In this document: piece after piece, positions 1-7,330 of the stretch
Position numbering within the stretch: the stretch's first letter is position 1
Layout: each line of letters opens with the position of its first letter
Program-made: the position numbers and the translations under genes
From: Clostridia bacterium
GTDB taxonomy: Bacteria > Bacillota_A > Clostridia > Christensenellales > Aristaeellaceae
Direction of reading: 5' to 3'
Assembly (NCBI GenBank): GCA_017530275.1
Contig: JAFXMP010000075.1
Location: 1 to 8,446, forward strand
Length of the DNA stretch: 8,446 nucleotides
The notes under the pieces: generated by a model
Seen by the model: only the letters and a program-made list of their open reading frames with translations
Databases searched by the model: none
What the model was told of the DNA's origin: nothing

Positions 1-8
1 ACCTCCAC
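1..8 (-). promoter_or_regulatory. Shine-Dalgarno for the next gene, which starts outside the window
   Basis: The minus strand at the window edge reads GTGGAGGT, a good match to the anti-Shine-Dalgarno of 16S rRNA. No start codon follows within the window, so the gene it would serve starts beyond base 1. The same strand and the promoter candidate just upstream support a continuing minus-strand transcription unit. Confidence 0.5.
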
Positions 9-32
9 TTGTCCAGATATTTTTAAGCGCCG

Positions 33-75
33 TAATTGATTGAAATATTCTATATAGTTTTCAATCAATTATCAA
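33..75 (-). promoter_or_regulatory. sigma70/sigmaA-like promoter overlapped by a 13-bp inverted repeat (putative operator)
   Basis: On the minus strand, TTGATA (75-70) is followed after exactly 17 nt by TAGAAT (52-47); each hexamer differs from consensus at one base. Transcription would start near base 40 and run into the ribosome-binding site at 8-1. A perfect 13-bp inverted repeat (arms 59-71 and 33-45, 13-nt loop) encloses the -10 box, one arm lying between -35 and -10 and the other over the start point, as expected for an operator. Read as RNA, the same repeat forms an A/U-rich hairpin over the stop codon of the SPFH gene. No U-tract follows it on either strand, so it is not a classical intrinsic terminator. 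Confidence 0.5.
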
Positions 76-1189
76 TACCTAAAAACTGCTTATAAATTTC
101 AGTAAAATCGGCAATGGTAAAGGTAGAAGAACCGCCAAAGGAAGGAATCAGCTTACCATCCCATTTTTCAACAAACTGCCGCTGAATAACAAGATCGTTC
201 AACCCTGCGGCCTGGGCTTCCAATTCCGCTTTGGTGGCTTCGGCAGCTGCAAGACGAGCTTTCTTTTCAGCCTCGGCGCGGGTGGTGGTTACATAGGCTT
301 CATTATCAACGGCAATTTTGGCAGCTTCCGCTTTGGCATTTGCCTGAATGAGTTGCGTTTGCTTATCTTGTTCTGCTTTTACCAGGGCGACTTCCTTATC
401 CTGTTCAGCTTTAACCATAGCAACTTCTTTGGCGTTATCTGCGGCGATGCGGGCGGTTTCGGCTTCCTGTTCTGCTTTCTTGACCGCCACATCGTATGCT
501 GTCTGCGCGGCGACACGCTCCTGGTTTTGGCGAAGCTCTTCATTAACAACACGGGCTTTCAGAGCAGCGCGTTCTTCCAGAATGGCGTTATATTCGGCGG
601 TAAAGTCATAAGACACAAAATTCACACGCAGGATACTAATACCGAAGGTTTCTGTGTAGGCGGCTAATTCCGTCTTGACAAACTGGGCGATAGAATCTTT
701 ATTTACAGTGATTTCCTCAGAATTATAACGCGCAAACGCCTGCTTGATAATAGGCAGGACATTAGAAATGATAAGAAGTTTTTCGTAATTCTTGCCGTAA
801 TTCTTATAAATCACAAAAGACTGGTTGGGATTCAACTGATATTGAATCTCAAATTGATAAGACATAATCAACTGCTGATCCTTGGTTTCAGCGGTTTCAG
901 ACGTAGTGGCATTCTTATCCGTTTGAGAGGCGAGGATGGTGGAAGTTTGCACCAGATTGGAGATTGTTTCAATTTGGTCTACAAAGGGGATCTTCAGATG
1001 GACACCTTCGGGCACAGACTGTTCTTGGACAACGCCCAGGCGCTTCCAAACACCCGTGTGATTGACGGGAACCGTGCCGATAGAATTTGAGGCAAGAATA
1101 ATCAGGACAAGAACGATAACACCGATTGTTACCCATTTCTTTATTGACTTTACTTTCATTTCGTATTCCTCCCAAGTTTCGTGTTTCAT
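65..1189 (-). CDS. membrane-anchored SPFH / band-7 (prohibitin-like) protein
   Basis: This 374-residue protein looks like a prohibitin/stomatin (SPFH) family member. A short charged N-terminus precedes one hydrophobic segment at about residues 19-36. An SPFH core follows (about 37-215), with the family pattern of a buried entry (GTVPVNHTGV) and PEGVHLKIPFVDQIE. A long Ala/Glu/Lys coiled coil spans about 205-330 and contains an 11-residue tandem repeat (254-275). The C-terminus (KWDGKLIPSFGG, 342-353) resembles the end of prohibitin-like proteins. Such proteins assemble into large membrane rings or cages; in bacteria HflK/HflC cage FtsH. Its role here is unknown: membrane docking of replication, remodelling of the host membrane or modulation of a protease are inferences. 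It starts 12 nt after the polymerase stop with AAAGGA upstream. A second ATG (1159, residue 11) has a stronger GGGAGG eight bases upstream and could be the real start. Confidence 0.88.
   Translation of the reverse strand: MKHETWEEYEMKVKSIKKWVTIGVIVLVLIILASNSIGTVPVNHTGVWKRLGVVQEQSVPEGVHLKIPFVDQIETISNLVQTSTILASQTDKNATTSETAETKDQQLIMSYQFEIQYQLNPNQSFVIYKNYGKNYEKLLIISNVLPIIKQAFARYNSEEITVNKDSIAQFVKTELAAYTETFGISILRVNFVSYDFTAEYNAILEERAALKARVVNEELRQNQERVAAQTAYDVAVKKAEQEAETARIAADNAKEVAMVKAEQDKEVALVKAEQDKQTQLIQANAKAEAAKIAVDNEAYVTTTRAEAEKKARLAAAEATKAELEAQAAGLNDLVIQRQFVEKWDGKLIPSFGGSSTFTIADFTEIYKQFLGIDN
365..430 (-). repeat. two tandem 33-bp units encoding an 11-residue coiled-coil repeat
   Basis: Bases 398-430 and 365-397 encode consecutive copies of an 11-residue unit, KEVA(M/L)VKAEQD, in the SPFH coiled coil. 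The copies differ at several third positions and one Met/Leu codon, so they look like an old duplication kept at protein level. The next 11 residues (332-364) are a degenerate third copy beginning KQTQL. Confidence 0.85.
1166..1173 (-). promoter_or_regulatory. strong internal Shine-Dalgarno offering an alternative SPFH start at 1159
   Basis: The minus strand reads GGGAGGAA, with eight bases between GGGAGG and the in-frame ATG at 1159-1157. That start would give a 364-residue protein lacking only the first ten charged residues; the membrane segment is kept either way. The bases also encode Trp-Glu-Glu, so the match could be a coincidence of coding. Confidence 0.45.
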
Positions 1190-1201
1190 TTTTCTTTTCC
1201 T

Positions 1202-4200
1202 TTAATTAACCATTACTTCATAATCATCAAGATACCAATAGCCAGTTTTGTTTTTAAACACATGCTTCGCGTATACAATATCATTCTTTTGTACAGGTTC
1301 ATATTCATAATCCCGCGCACGAAGCGTCATGCGGGATGATTTTCCAGAACCAATCGAACGGGTGAACAAAGCATACCCCCAAACGCCGCTCCCATCTTTG
1401 CTTCGCATGGGACGCATATCCGTGATGAGCAATTTCCGGCGATCTTCTTCTTTATTGGTCGTTAGATCAACATAGCCAAGGTTTTCCATTTGCCAACTGC
1501 ATTTCGTGCGGAAATCATAATCAGCGATATGCAGAGAGCGGGTAAACAACTCACAGGCCACCAAAAGCCCATGAATATCATGAATCACCCATGATTTTCT
1601 GATATGGTTATCTTTACCAATATCTGTTCCATAGTCCTGGATCATATTTTTGATTGGCAGGTTTTCAATTTTGTCTTTCGCAACCTGTTTCGCGTTTCCT
1701 TGTTTTAGGAAATCAAAATAATCCTTGACTATACTCAGATAATTAGCGTTTCCATAATCCGCAAAGAAATCCAGTTTAATTAAAATATCAAGCTGGCGTG
1801 CGTCTATGGATGTTTTTGCTAAATCCATCAGAACATCGACAAAGTATTCGCGCTTTGCGTTATGGGACACCGTATACACTTCTTCAGCCATTTGGGTGTT
1901 CATATACTTGATAGATGCAATGCCTTTATAGATTACATTTTGCTCTGTATCAATCGTATAGGTTGACCGGGAATAGCCATAGCGCGGCGGAAGGAGCTTA
2001 ATATTCCGCTTTTGCGCATATTCGACGATACGGCCTGTTTTCTCTTGATTTTCCGCAAACACATTCAGTGCAGACGCGATAAACTGCAAGGGATAATAAG
2101 TGCGCAGATAGCCGCAAATATAACCGATACAGGAATATGCGTCTGAATGATTCCATGAAAAAGCATAAGAAGAAGCGTCCATAATTGTTTGAATGAACGG
2201 TTTAATAACTTCTTTCGCTTGTTCAATAGAAATATTATAGTGTTTAGGCGCGTATTTAATAAACTCTTTTTCGATTTCCGGCAGCAGTTTATCCGTGCCT
2301 TTTTTCTTGGCAATGGCACGGCGCACCGTATCGGACTCAGCCTGCGAATAACCGCAGAACTGAACCAACCATTTCATGATTGTTTCCTGCATACAGACAT
2401 GGCCTGCTTCCTGAGCAAGAAAATCATTCAATTCAGGTAAACCATTATCATATGTATTTCCTTCCGCCACATCATCACGGTAAGACGCGCAGGCAGGACG
2501 CAAAAGCCCATTGCCAAATGACATCCATTTGATCATGGAGAAATTTGGATTTCTTGCCTTTGCTTTTTTTATGACCTCATCCGACATAAAACGGCGAAGG
2601 AAGTTAGCCGCCTGCCCGGATTCCCATTGGAAAATGCAGGTGGTATCATTTCTGATTTCTTCCCAGGCTTTTTGGTCGCTCAAATCCACATTGTCAGGGG
2701 TAAGACGCTCAATGCCTGCCATTTCACACGTTTGGTTAATCAAGGCAACATTATCCAAGCCAAGCAAATCCCACTTAACAAAGTTGATTGCATCAAGCTC
2801 GGACATATAAAGACAGGAAATAGGATATTTACTTTCTTTGGTGGTGCATAATCCAACCTCCGCAGCCAAATCATGATCCGAAATCAACACACCGCAGGGA
2901 TGGGAACCGATGGATACGATAGTGCCTGTGACAATATCCACATACTCAAATAGCTCCTTATTCTTTTCGCGGATACGTTCATCCACATTACCATCTTTAT
3001 CCACCGCGTCGCACAAAGCCCGTACTTCCATTTCTGAATAATGGATGGAACCACGGCCTTCATTATAATTTGTGTTAAAAGCCCTCGCAATATCACGAAT
3101 CGAACCCTTTGTGGCAATCGTGTTGAAAGTAATAATTTCTGCTGTTTGAATATTTGGGAGATTCAAATGATCATCCAACATAAAGGATTTTACTTTGTCA
3201 CGATCTTCCGCGCCATAATCTGTATCAATGTCAGCCAGACTTACGCGAGAAGGATTGAGGAAACGGAAAAAGTTCAAATCAAACCGCATAGAGTCCATTT
3301 CTGTGATATGCAGCAAATAAGCGATCATGCTGCCGGAAACGCTGCCACGCCCTGGGCCTGAAAAAATGCCGTGGTCACGCTCCCAGGAAGTGAGATAGTT
3401 TTTCAGCAACATGTAGGGGGTAGCCCCCACCTTATCATAGACAGCCAATTCTTCTTCAATACGCGCAAACAGCTTTTCCCGGCCATGGCGCTTGAGCGCG
3501 TAAGGATGGGCTTCTGCCGCAGCGTAGACCGTCTGACGAAACGCTTCAGATGGATTTTCATAGATATTTGGGTATTTATTGCTCAAATCAATTTCAAACG
3601 GCTGTACCATATCAGCCATTACATTGGTATTCGCAATCGCTTCAAGCCAGACTTCTTCCGGCAGAGAATCTTGACGCTTATAGGCTTCGCACAATTCCTC
3701 GTAGGATTTAAATGTTAAATCCCAGCGTTCTTCTCCGCTGAAACGAACATTTTTACTGACCTGAAGCATAGAACGGCCTTTTACATGGCGAGAGTTCAGA
3801 GCATGGGTGTCTGTACCGGCGATCAAAGGAATACCATATTGCTTAGACAGCTTATACAGCGATTGATTATGCTCGACCTGCGTAAAATCCTGATGATGCT
3901 GAACTTCCAGGAAACAGCGATGCTTATTGCGAAGGATGAACTGAAAAAAACGCTCACGATCTTCCGCTGCTGCGCGGGGAGACATTGCACCGCCAACACA
4001 GGCGGAAGTGATGAGAATATTATCTGAAGTGGATTCCAATTCACTCATGTACACTCTCGGCGCATAATAGAAATGATTGTCATTTCGATTAAACGCCTGC
4101 GAGGAAAGACGGTTCAGTTCAAGAAAACCATCATAATTTCTGGCAATCGCAATACAATGGTAGTTATCACGGACTTTATCTTCCTCATGCATCGTGACGT

Positions 4201-4420
4201 AAAGCTCAATAGCATGGATATACTTCATGCCCGCTTCTTCGATGGCTTTCTTTTTGAAATACCATTCAAAGATATTGCCGTGTTCCGAAAAGCCCATGGC
4301 TTTCATTCCATATTGCTTTGCCAATTCAATATAGGAAGGGAACTTTGTGACACTATCCACATTGGTAACGCCATTGCTTAAATCAGAATGGAGATGATAA
4401 ACAACATAGTTTTCACTCAC
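1202..4420 (-). CDS. dnaE: DnaE-type DNA polymerase III alpha subunit (family C) with PHP domain
   Basis: This 1072-residue protein is a complete family C replicative DNA polymerase. The N-terminal PHP domain (about 1-210) shows the metal ligands of active PHP phosphoesterases: H9/H11, H47 (SEHGN), E72, H88, C141, H175/H176, D204 and H206. The palm holds GPGRGS (355-360), the acidic motif ADIDTD (396-401) and KWDLLGL with D551, matching the three catalytic Asp of E. coli alpha. Further family signatures are TFNTIATKGSIRD (431-443), GSHPCGVLI (505-513), MQETIMK (677-683) and a FSWNHSDAYS block near 754-763. An HhH-like region (about 830-890) and an OB-like fold (about 975-1072) end it. It is slightly shorter than E. 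coli DnaE (1160). The GTG start overlaps the helicase stop as GTGA, and a full GGAGGTGA lies ten bases upstream. I see no separate epsilon-type exonuclease here, so the PHP domain may proofread; that is inference. Confidence 0.95.
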   Translation of the reverse strand: MSENYVVYHLHSDLSNGVTNVDSVTKFPSYIELAKQYGMKAMGFSEHGNIFEWYFKKKAIEEAGMKYIHAIELYVTMHEEDKVRDNYHCIAIARNYDGFLELNRLSSQAFNRNDNHFYYAPRVYMSELESTSDNILITSACVGGAMSPRAAAEDRERFFQFILRNKHRCFLEVQHHQDFTQVEHNQSLYKLSKQYGIPLIAGTDTHALNSRHVKGRSMLQVSKNVRFSGEERWDLTFKSYEELCEAYKRQDSLPEEVWLEAIANTNVMADMVQPFEIDLSNKYPNIYENPSEAFRQTVYAAAEAHPYALKRHGREKLFARIEEELAVYDKVGATPYMLLKNYLTSWERDHGIFSGPGRGSVSGSMIAYLLHITEMDSMRFDLNFFRFLNPSRVSLADIDTDYGAEDRDKVKSFMLDDHLNLPNIQTAEIITFNTIATKGSIRDIARAFNTNYNEGRGSIHYSEMEVRALCDAVDKDGNVDERIREKNKELFEYVDIVTGTIVSIGSHPCGVLISDHDLAAEVGLCTTKESKYPISCLYMSELDAINFVKWDLLGLDNVALINQTCEMAGIERLTPDNVDLSDQKAWEEIRNDTTCIFQWESGQAANFLRRFMSDEVIKKAKARNPNFSMIKWMSFGNGLLRPACASYRDDVAEGNTYDNGLPELNDFLAQEAGHVCMQETIMKWLVQFCGYSQAESDTVRRAIAKKKGTDKLLPEIEKEFIKYAPKHYNISIEQAKEVIKPFIQTIMDASSYAFSWNHSDAYSCIGYICGYLRTYYPLQFIASALNVFAENQEKTGRIVEYAQKRNIKLLPPRYGYSRSTYTIDTEQNVIYKGIASIKYMNTQMAEEVYTVSHNAKREYFVDVLMDLAKTSIDARQLDILIKLDFFADYGNANYLSIVKDYFDFLKQGNAKQVAKDKIENLPIKNMIQDYGTDIGKDNHIRKSWVIHDIHGLLVACELFTRSLHIADYDFRTKCSWQMENLGYVDLTTNKEEDRRKLLITDMRPMRSKDGSGVWGYALFTRSIGSGKSSRMTLRARDYEYEPVQKNDIVYAKHVFKNKTGYWYLDDYEVMVN

Positions 4421-7329
4421 GCTTTATTCTTCACCTCCCCAAATACTTCTTTGGTATCATCTTCATGAGGATAAGGCAGCGCGTCTTTATATTTATTTTT
4501 ATCCCAAGAATATTGAATATCGTATTCTTCTGGATTGGTATAAAAACGGCGGGAAGCCTTATCATAAAACAAACCAATCGACAGGTTTTCTCTACCGCGC
4601 AGACGATCTTTCAAAACGTCCAACAGCACATCATACTGAATCGGCTCCTTATAGTAACCCGTGCCATTCTTCTTTTTGATTCCTTCTTTATCCTGGGGTG
4701 TGACGCGATAGAGGGAAAACGTTCGATGGGCGAGATCGACGATTGACCCAAGACCGGCTACATCAAACTTGGTAAGCCTACGCATGGTTTCAATCTTTTT
4801 GGGATGAATGACCAGTATGACAACTACGTTATACTTCTGAGCAAAGTCAATTAGATAATTAATAAAGTCCACTTGCTTTTCCCATTTGCTATCATCACTG
4901 GCATGGAGATTAATTGCCGTTAGGTTATCTATGATAAAAAGGCGACTGCCAAACTTTCTGGCGCTGTCCTCCATAGATTGCTCTATATCCTCAATCGTGT
5001 TAGGCCAGCCATCCTTGTAAATATATAAACGGCCTTTATAAAAGGCATCTATTCTCTGCTTTGCTTCATTTTTTACTTTATAATATACAGCACCGCGTTC
5101 TGAAACAAAAGCATTTACGTTCCTTGCCCCCGCAAGGATATAATTGATCCAGTTTTTTGCCATGTAGTTAGGCAGCTCTTTTGAATACATCCAAGCGTCG
5201 CGGCCTTGCTCCAAACACTGGCAAACAAGCTGGGAAAGAAATGAGCTTTTACCACTGTTTCCAGTGATATTGATGCGCCCGTTTCTTCGCAAAACAAGCA
5301 TACCGCTTGGCACAGTAAAACAATACTTATATCCATCCTTTGCTTTTACTAAAGGAATATTTATTTTTTCTTTTGTATTTACAAGCGACGGGTGTATAGA
5401 AGTAGTTTTTGAAACTGTGTATTCAATAGATTTATAAGCGTATCTTTCATTACTGTGGCGTTTTCCTATACGATTATTGGAAGAAACAACAGAACGAAAA
5501 CCGCAAGCGGAAAAAACAAACTGAACAAAATCGGCATTTTCTTTTTCGCAAGTAGAAAATGAAGACCGTTTTTCAGAAATATGTCCATCCCAATGCAGAA
5601 TTTCATCTGATATGATCGCCAATTGCTGTTTAGAACACTGATACCAGTCTGCACCAAACACTTTTGTTCTGATTGGAGCATCAAATATGAATGTTTCAAA
5701 CGCCAAGTCATTTTGATTGTAATGGTGTACCGTATACGCAACACCGGCCTTTTCAAGAAGTGTACGCAACCGCAATTGTTTTTGACGTTTTTTAATGTTG
5801 ATTCTGCATCTGTTGTTATCTCTTGGAAAATGACCATCACAGATTACAGCGCACATTAATCGAATTTCGTCATCAGTTAAGCCAATACCGTTTCCAGAGT
5901 AGTTAAACGTAGTAATAAATTTACCGGAAAAGCCATGTGCCGTATTTTCATGCACGGCAATCCATTCTTGAACATTTTTCTTTTGCAGATGACCTTTACT
6001 GGTTAGGTAAACAAGATTATGTTCTGGCGAAACGCATTGTTCCACTCCATAATCTGAATGAAGATGATAAAACCAATCCGCTGGATATTTATGATACACT
6101 TCAGGGATGACCAGTTTTGCCGTACCATCATGGTTATACTGAAGCACTTTTTCTCCTGATGAATAATCAGAAATCTTTTTCCATTGTTCACCATTAAAAT
6201 ATTCAGTATCACAATCAACACAGCCATTCACACCCGTCAGGATATTGAACGTTCCATAAAACAAACGAAGCATTTCAACGTCAAATTGTTTGATTCCTGT
6301 ATAGATACCATCAATTTCATCCAGGTCAATATCTTTTATATCTGCAAAATCTATAACAGATTCGACGGGTGAATCCTTTGCGTGAACCAGAATATCCAAT
6401 ACCTTTTCTTTCCCATAATAGTACAATACTTCGTTCAAATCTTTTACAGCTACCGTAGAACCGTCCAGCTTTGTAAAAGTTTCAGGAACATCAGCAATTT
6501 TCGTGCGCCAGGAACCCAAACGATAAGATACATCCTTTATCATTTGTCGCCCAGGCTCATCATTATCACCGCAAAGAATGATTGTGGAAAACTGCTGAAG
6601 CCAATCCCAATTATGCTGAATCCATTGTGTGTTTTTCGCGCCAAGCGGAACAGAAACAGCGTTTGTCCATCCTGCCTCAATAGCAGACAGACAATCAATT
6701 TCCCCTTCACAAATCATGAGGGGGGAGTCCGTGTTGACACGGTTCATATTAAACAAGAGCGGCGCTGTATCCGCGTTCTTTTGGCACCACATCTTGTTTT
6801 CACCATGCTCTACTTTACGGGCAGGACGATATTTGACCATTGTTAATACATCGTTTGTATCAAAAAAGCGAAAAACGATATTTCCATGTTCATCCTGACG
6901 AATACCGGCATAATCAACAGTGGCAGGAGAGATTTTTCGTTTCTTTAAGTATTCATAAACCTTTGATTTATCATCATCCTCCTCGTCATGCGGATAACGG
7001 TATTCCTGCTGTGTTTTTACCCCAAGCTGACCAAACGCATATTTGATTTTTGCGTGTTCAAACAATTTTTGAACAGCGCCTATGTATGTGAAGCCGGATT
7101 TTACATAAGCGTCAATCAGATCAGCGTTTATACCGCATCCGAAGCAATGGAATGAATAGGTTTTTGGGTTATAGATAAACGACGGAGTATCCTCGGCATG
7201 AAATGGGCATAAACCCCGCTGTTTATCTGCATCATATTGTTCTATGTGCAGCAATTCGGCAATCAATTCTGCATTCTTATCACCGATTTTCTCTTTTGCT
7301 TTGGAAATCAGGTTGTGATCAATAAGCAT
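4417..7329 (-). CDS. primase-helicase (zinc finger, TOPRIM, DnaB/Twinkle-like) interrupted by an intein
   Basis: The 970-residue precursor should splice to 648 residues. A CHC2-type zinc finger opens it (CPFH and FHCFGC; C41, H44, C62, C65), followed by a TOPRIM primase core with EGEID (208-212) and DNDEPG (255-260). A RecA/DnaB-type helicase domain follows. Its Walker A appears only after joining GVNG (366-369) to SGKSS (692-696), giving GVNGSGKSS. Walker B is LFIIDN (797-802), a HPKK motif lies near 842, and KDRLRGR (907-913) holds arginine-finger-type residues. The order matches T7 gp4 and Twinkle, which unwind and prime at the fork. I place the start at ATG 7329, not at the upstream in-frame ATG (7443): GGAGG and AAGGTG lie just before it, and the extra 38 residues would lie entirely over the nuclease gene and precede the zinc finger. 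One base separates it from the nuclease stop. Confidence 0.93.
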   Translation of the reverse strand: MLIDHNLISKAKEKIGDKNAELIAELLHIEQYDADKQRGLCPFHAEDTPSFIYNPKTYSFHCFGCGINADLIDAYVKSGFTYIGAVQKLFEHAKIKYAFGQLGVKTQQEYRYPHDEEDDDKSKVYEYLKKRKISPATVDYAGIRQDEHGNIVFRFFDTNDVLTMVKYRPARKVEHGENKMWCQKNADTAPLLFNMNRVNTDSPLMICEGEIDCLSAIEAGWTNAVSVPLGAKNTQWIQHNWDWLQQFSTIILCGDNDEPGRQMIKDVSYRLGSWRTKIADVPETFTKLDGSTVAVKDLNEVLYYYGKEKVLDILVHAKDSPVESVIDFADIKDIDLDEIDGIYTGIKQFDVEMLRLFYGTFNILTGVNGCVDCDTEYFNGEQWKKISDYSSGEKVLQYNHDGTAKLVIPEVYHKYPADWFYHLHSDYGVEQCVSPEHNLVYLTSKGHLQKKNVQEWIAVHENTAHGFSGKFITTFNYSGNGIGLTDDEIRLMCAVICDGHFPRDNNRCRINIKKRQKQLRLRTLLEKAGVAYTVHHYNQNDLAFETFIFDAPIRTKVFGADWYQCSKQQLAIISDEILHWDGHISEKRSSFSTCEKENADFVQFVFSACGFRSVVSSNNRIGKRHSNERYAYKSIEYTVSKTTSIHPSLVNTKEKINIPLVKAKDGYKYCFTVPSGMLVLRRNGRINITGNSGKSSFLSQLVCQCLEQGRDAWMYSKELPNYMAKNWINYILAGARNVNAFVSERGAVYYKVKNEAKQRIDAFYKGRLYIYKDGWPNTIEDIEQSMEDSARKFGSRLFIIDNLTAINLHASDDSKWEKQVDFINYLIDFAQKYNVVVILVIHPKKIETMRRLTKFDVAGLGSIVDLAHRTFSLYRVTPQDKEGIKKKNGTGYYKEPIQYDVLLDVLKDRLRGRENLSIGLFYDKASRRFYTNPEEYDIQYSWDKNKYKDALPYPHEDDTKEVFGEVKNKA
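4431..4438 (-). promoter_or_regulatory. near-perfect Shine-Dalgarno of the polymerase gene
   Basis: The minus strand reads GGAGGTGA, the full complement of the 16S rRNA 3' end, ten bases before the GTG start at 4420-4418. It lies inside the last codons of the helicase gene, whose TGA overlaps the GTG. The strong site decides the GTG start and suggests independent plus coupled initiation. Confidence 0.8.
5257..6222 (-). mobile_element. intein in the Walker A loop of the primase-helicase
   Basis: A 322-residue in-frame insertion splits GVNG from SGKSS. It begins with Cys1 (CVDCDTEYFNG, block A) and has a block B-like SPEH, with His68 and Ser where Thr is usual. Its C-terminal block reads YCFTVPSGMLVLRRNG, and it ends ITGN, with Ser as the +1 extein residue. 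Cys1, terminal Asn322 and Ser+1 are the nucleophiles of a class 1 intein, so splicing is expected. Unusual points are Gly321 in place of the penultimate His and Cys301 at the usual Asp position of block F. Because the P-loop exists only after splicing, the precursor should be helicase-dead. The exact ends follow from restoring a GxxGxGKS motif and are well fixed. Confidence 0.95.
5404..5883 (-). mobile_element. LAGLIDADG (DOD) homing endonuclease domain inside the intein
   Basis: Intein residues about 114-273 contain two LAGLIDADG-like helices. The first is IRLMCAVICDGHF with acidic Asp129; the second is ISDEILHWDGHI with Asp212. Basic stretches (KKRQKQLRLR) and an aromatic-rich linker lie between. 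Both catalytic-position aspartates are present and the reading frame is intact, so the enzyme may still cut the intein-free allele of the same helicase gene and drive homing. Activity is inferred only from these residues. Confidence 0.82.
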
Positions 7330-7330
7330 A

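Noticed and set aside
33..71. An intrinsic transcription terminator after the SPFH gene
   Set aside because: The stem is A/T-rich and no run of U follows in either direction; a promoter/operator reading fits better.
348..667. Plus-strand Cys/Ser/Ala-rich open frames opposite the SPFH gene
   Set aside because: They are antisense shadows of the Ala/Glu/Lys coiled coil; composition is unnatural and no ribosome-binding site or family motif is seen.
5257..6222. A group I intron or a frame-disrupting insertion in the helicase gene
   Set aside because: The insertion is in frame throughout and carries protein splicing blocks with Cys1, terminal Asn and Ser+1, so it is removed at protein level.
6382..6846. 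A 154-codon plus-strand open frame opposite the TOPRIM region
   Set aside because: No recognisable domain, no ribosome-binding site, and it is antisense to a well-supported conserved domain.
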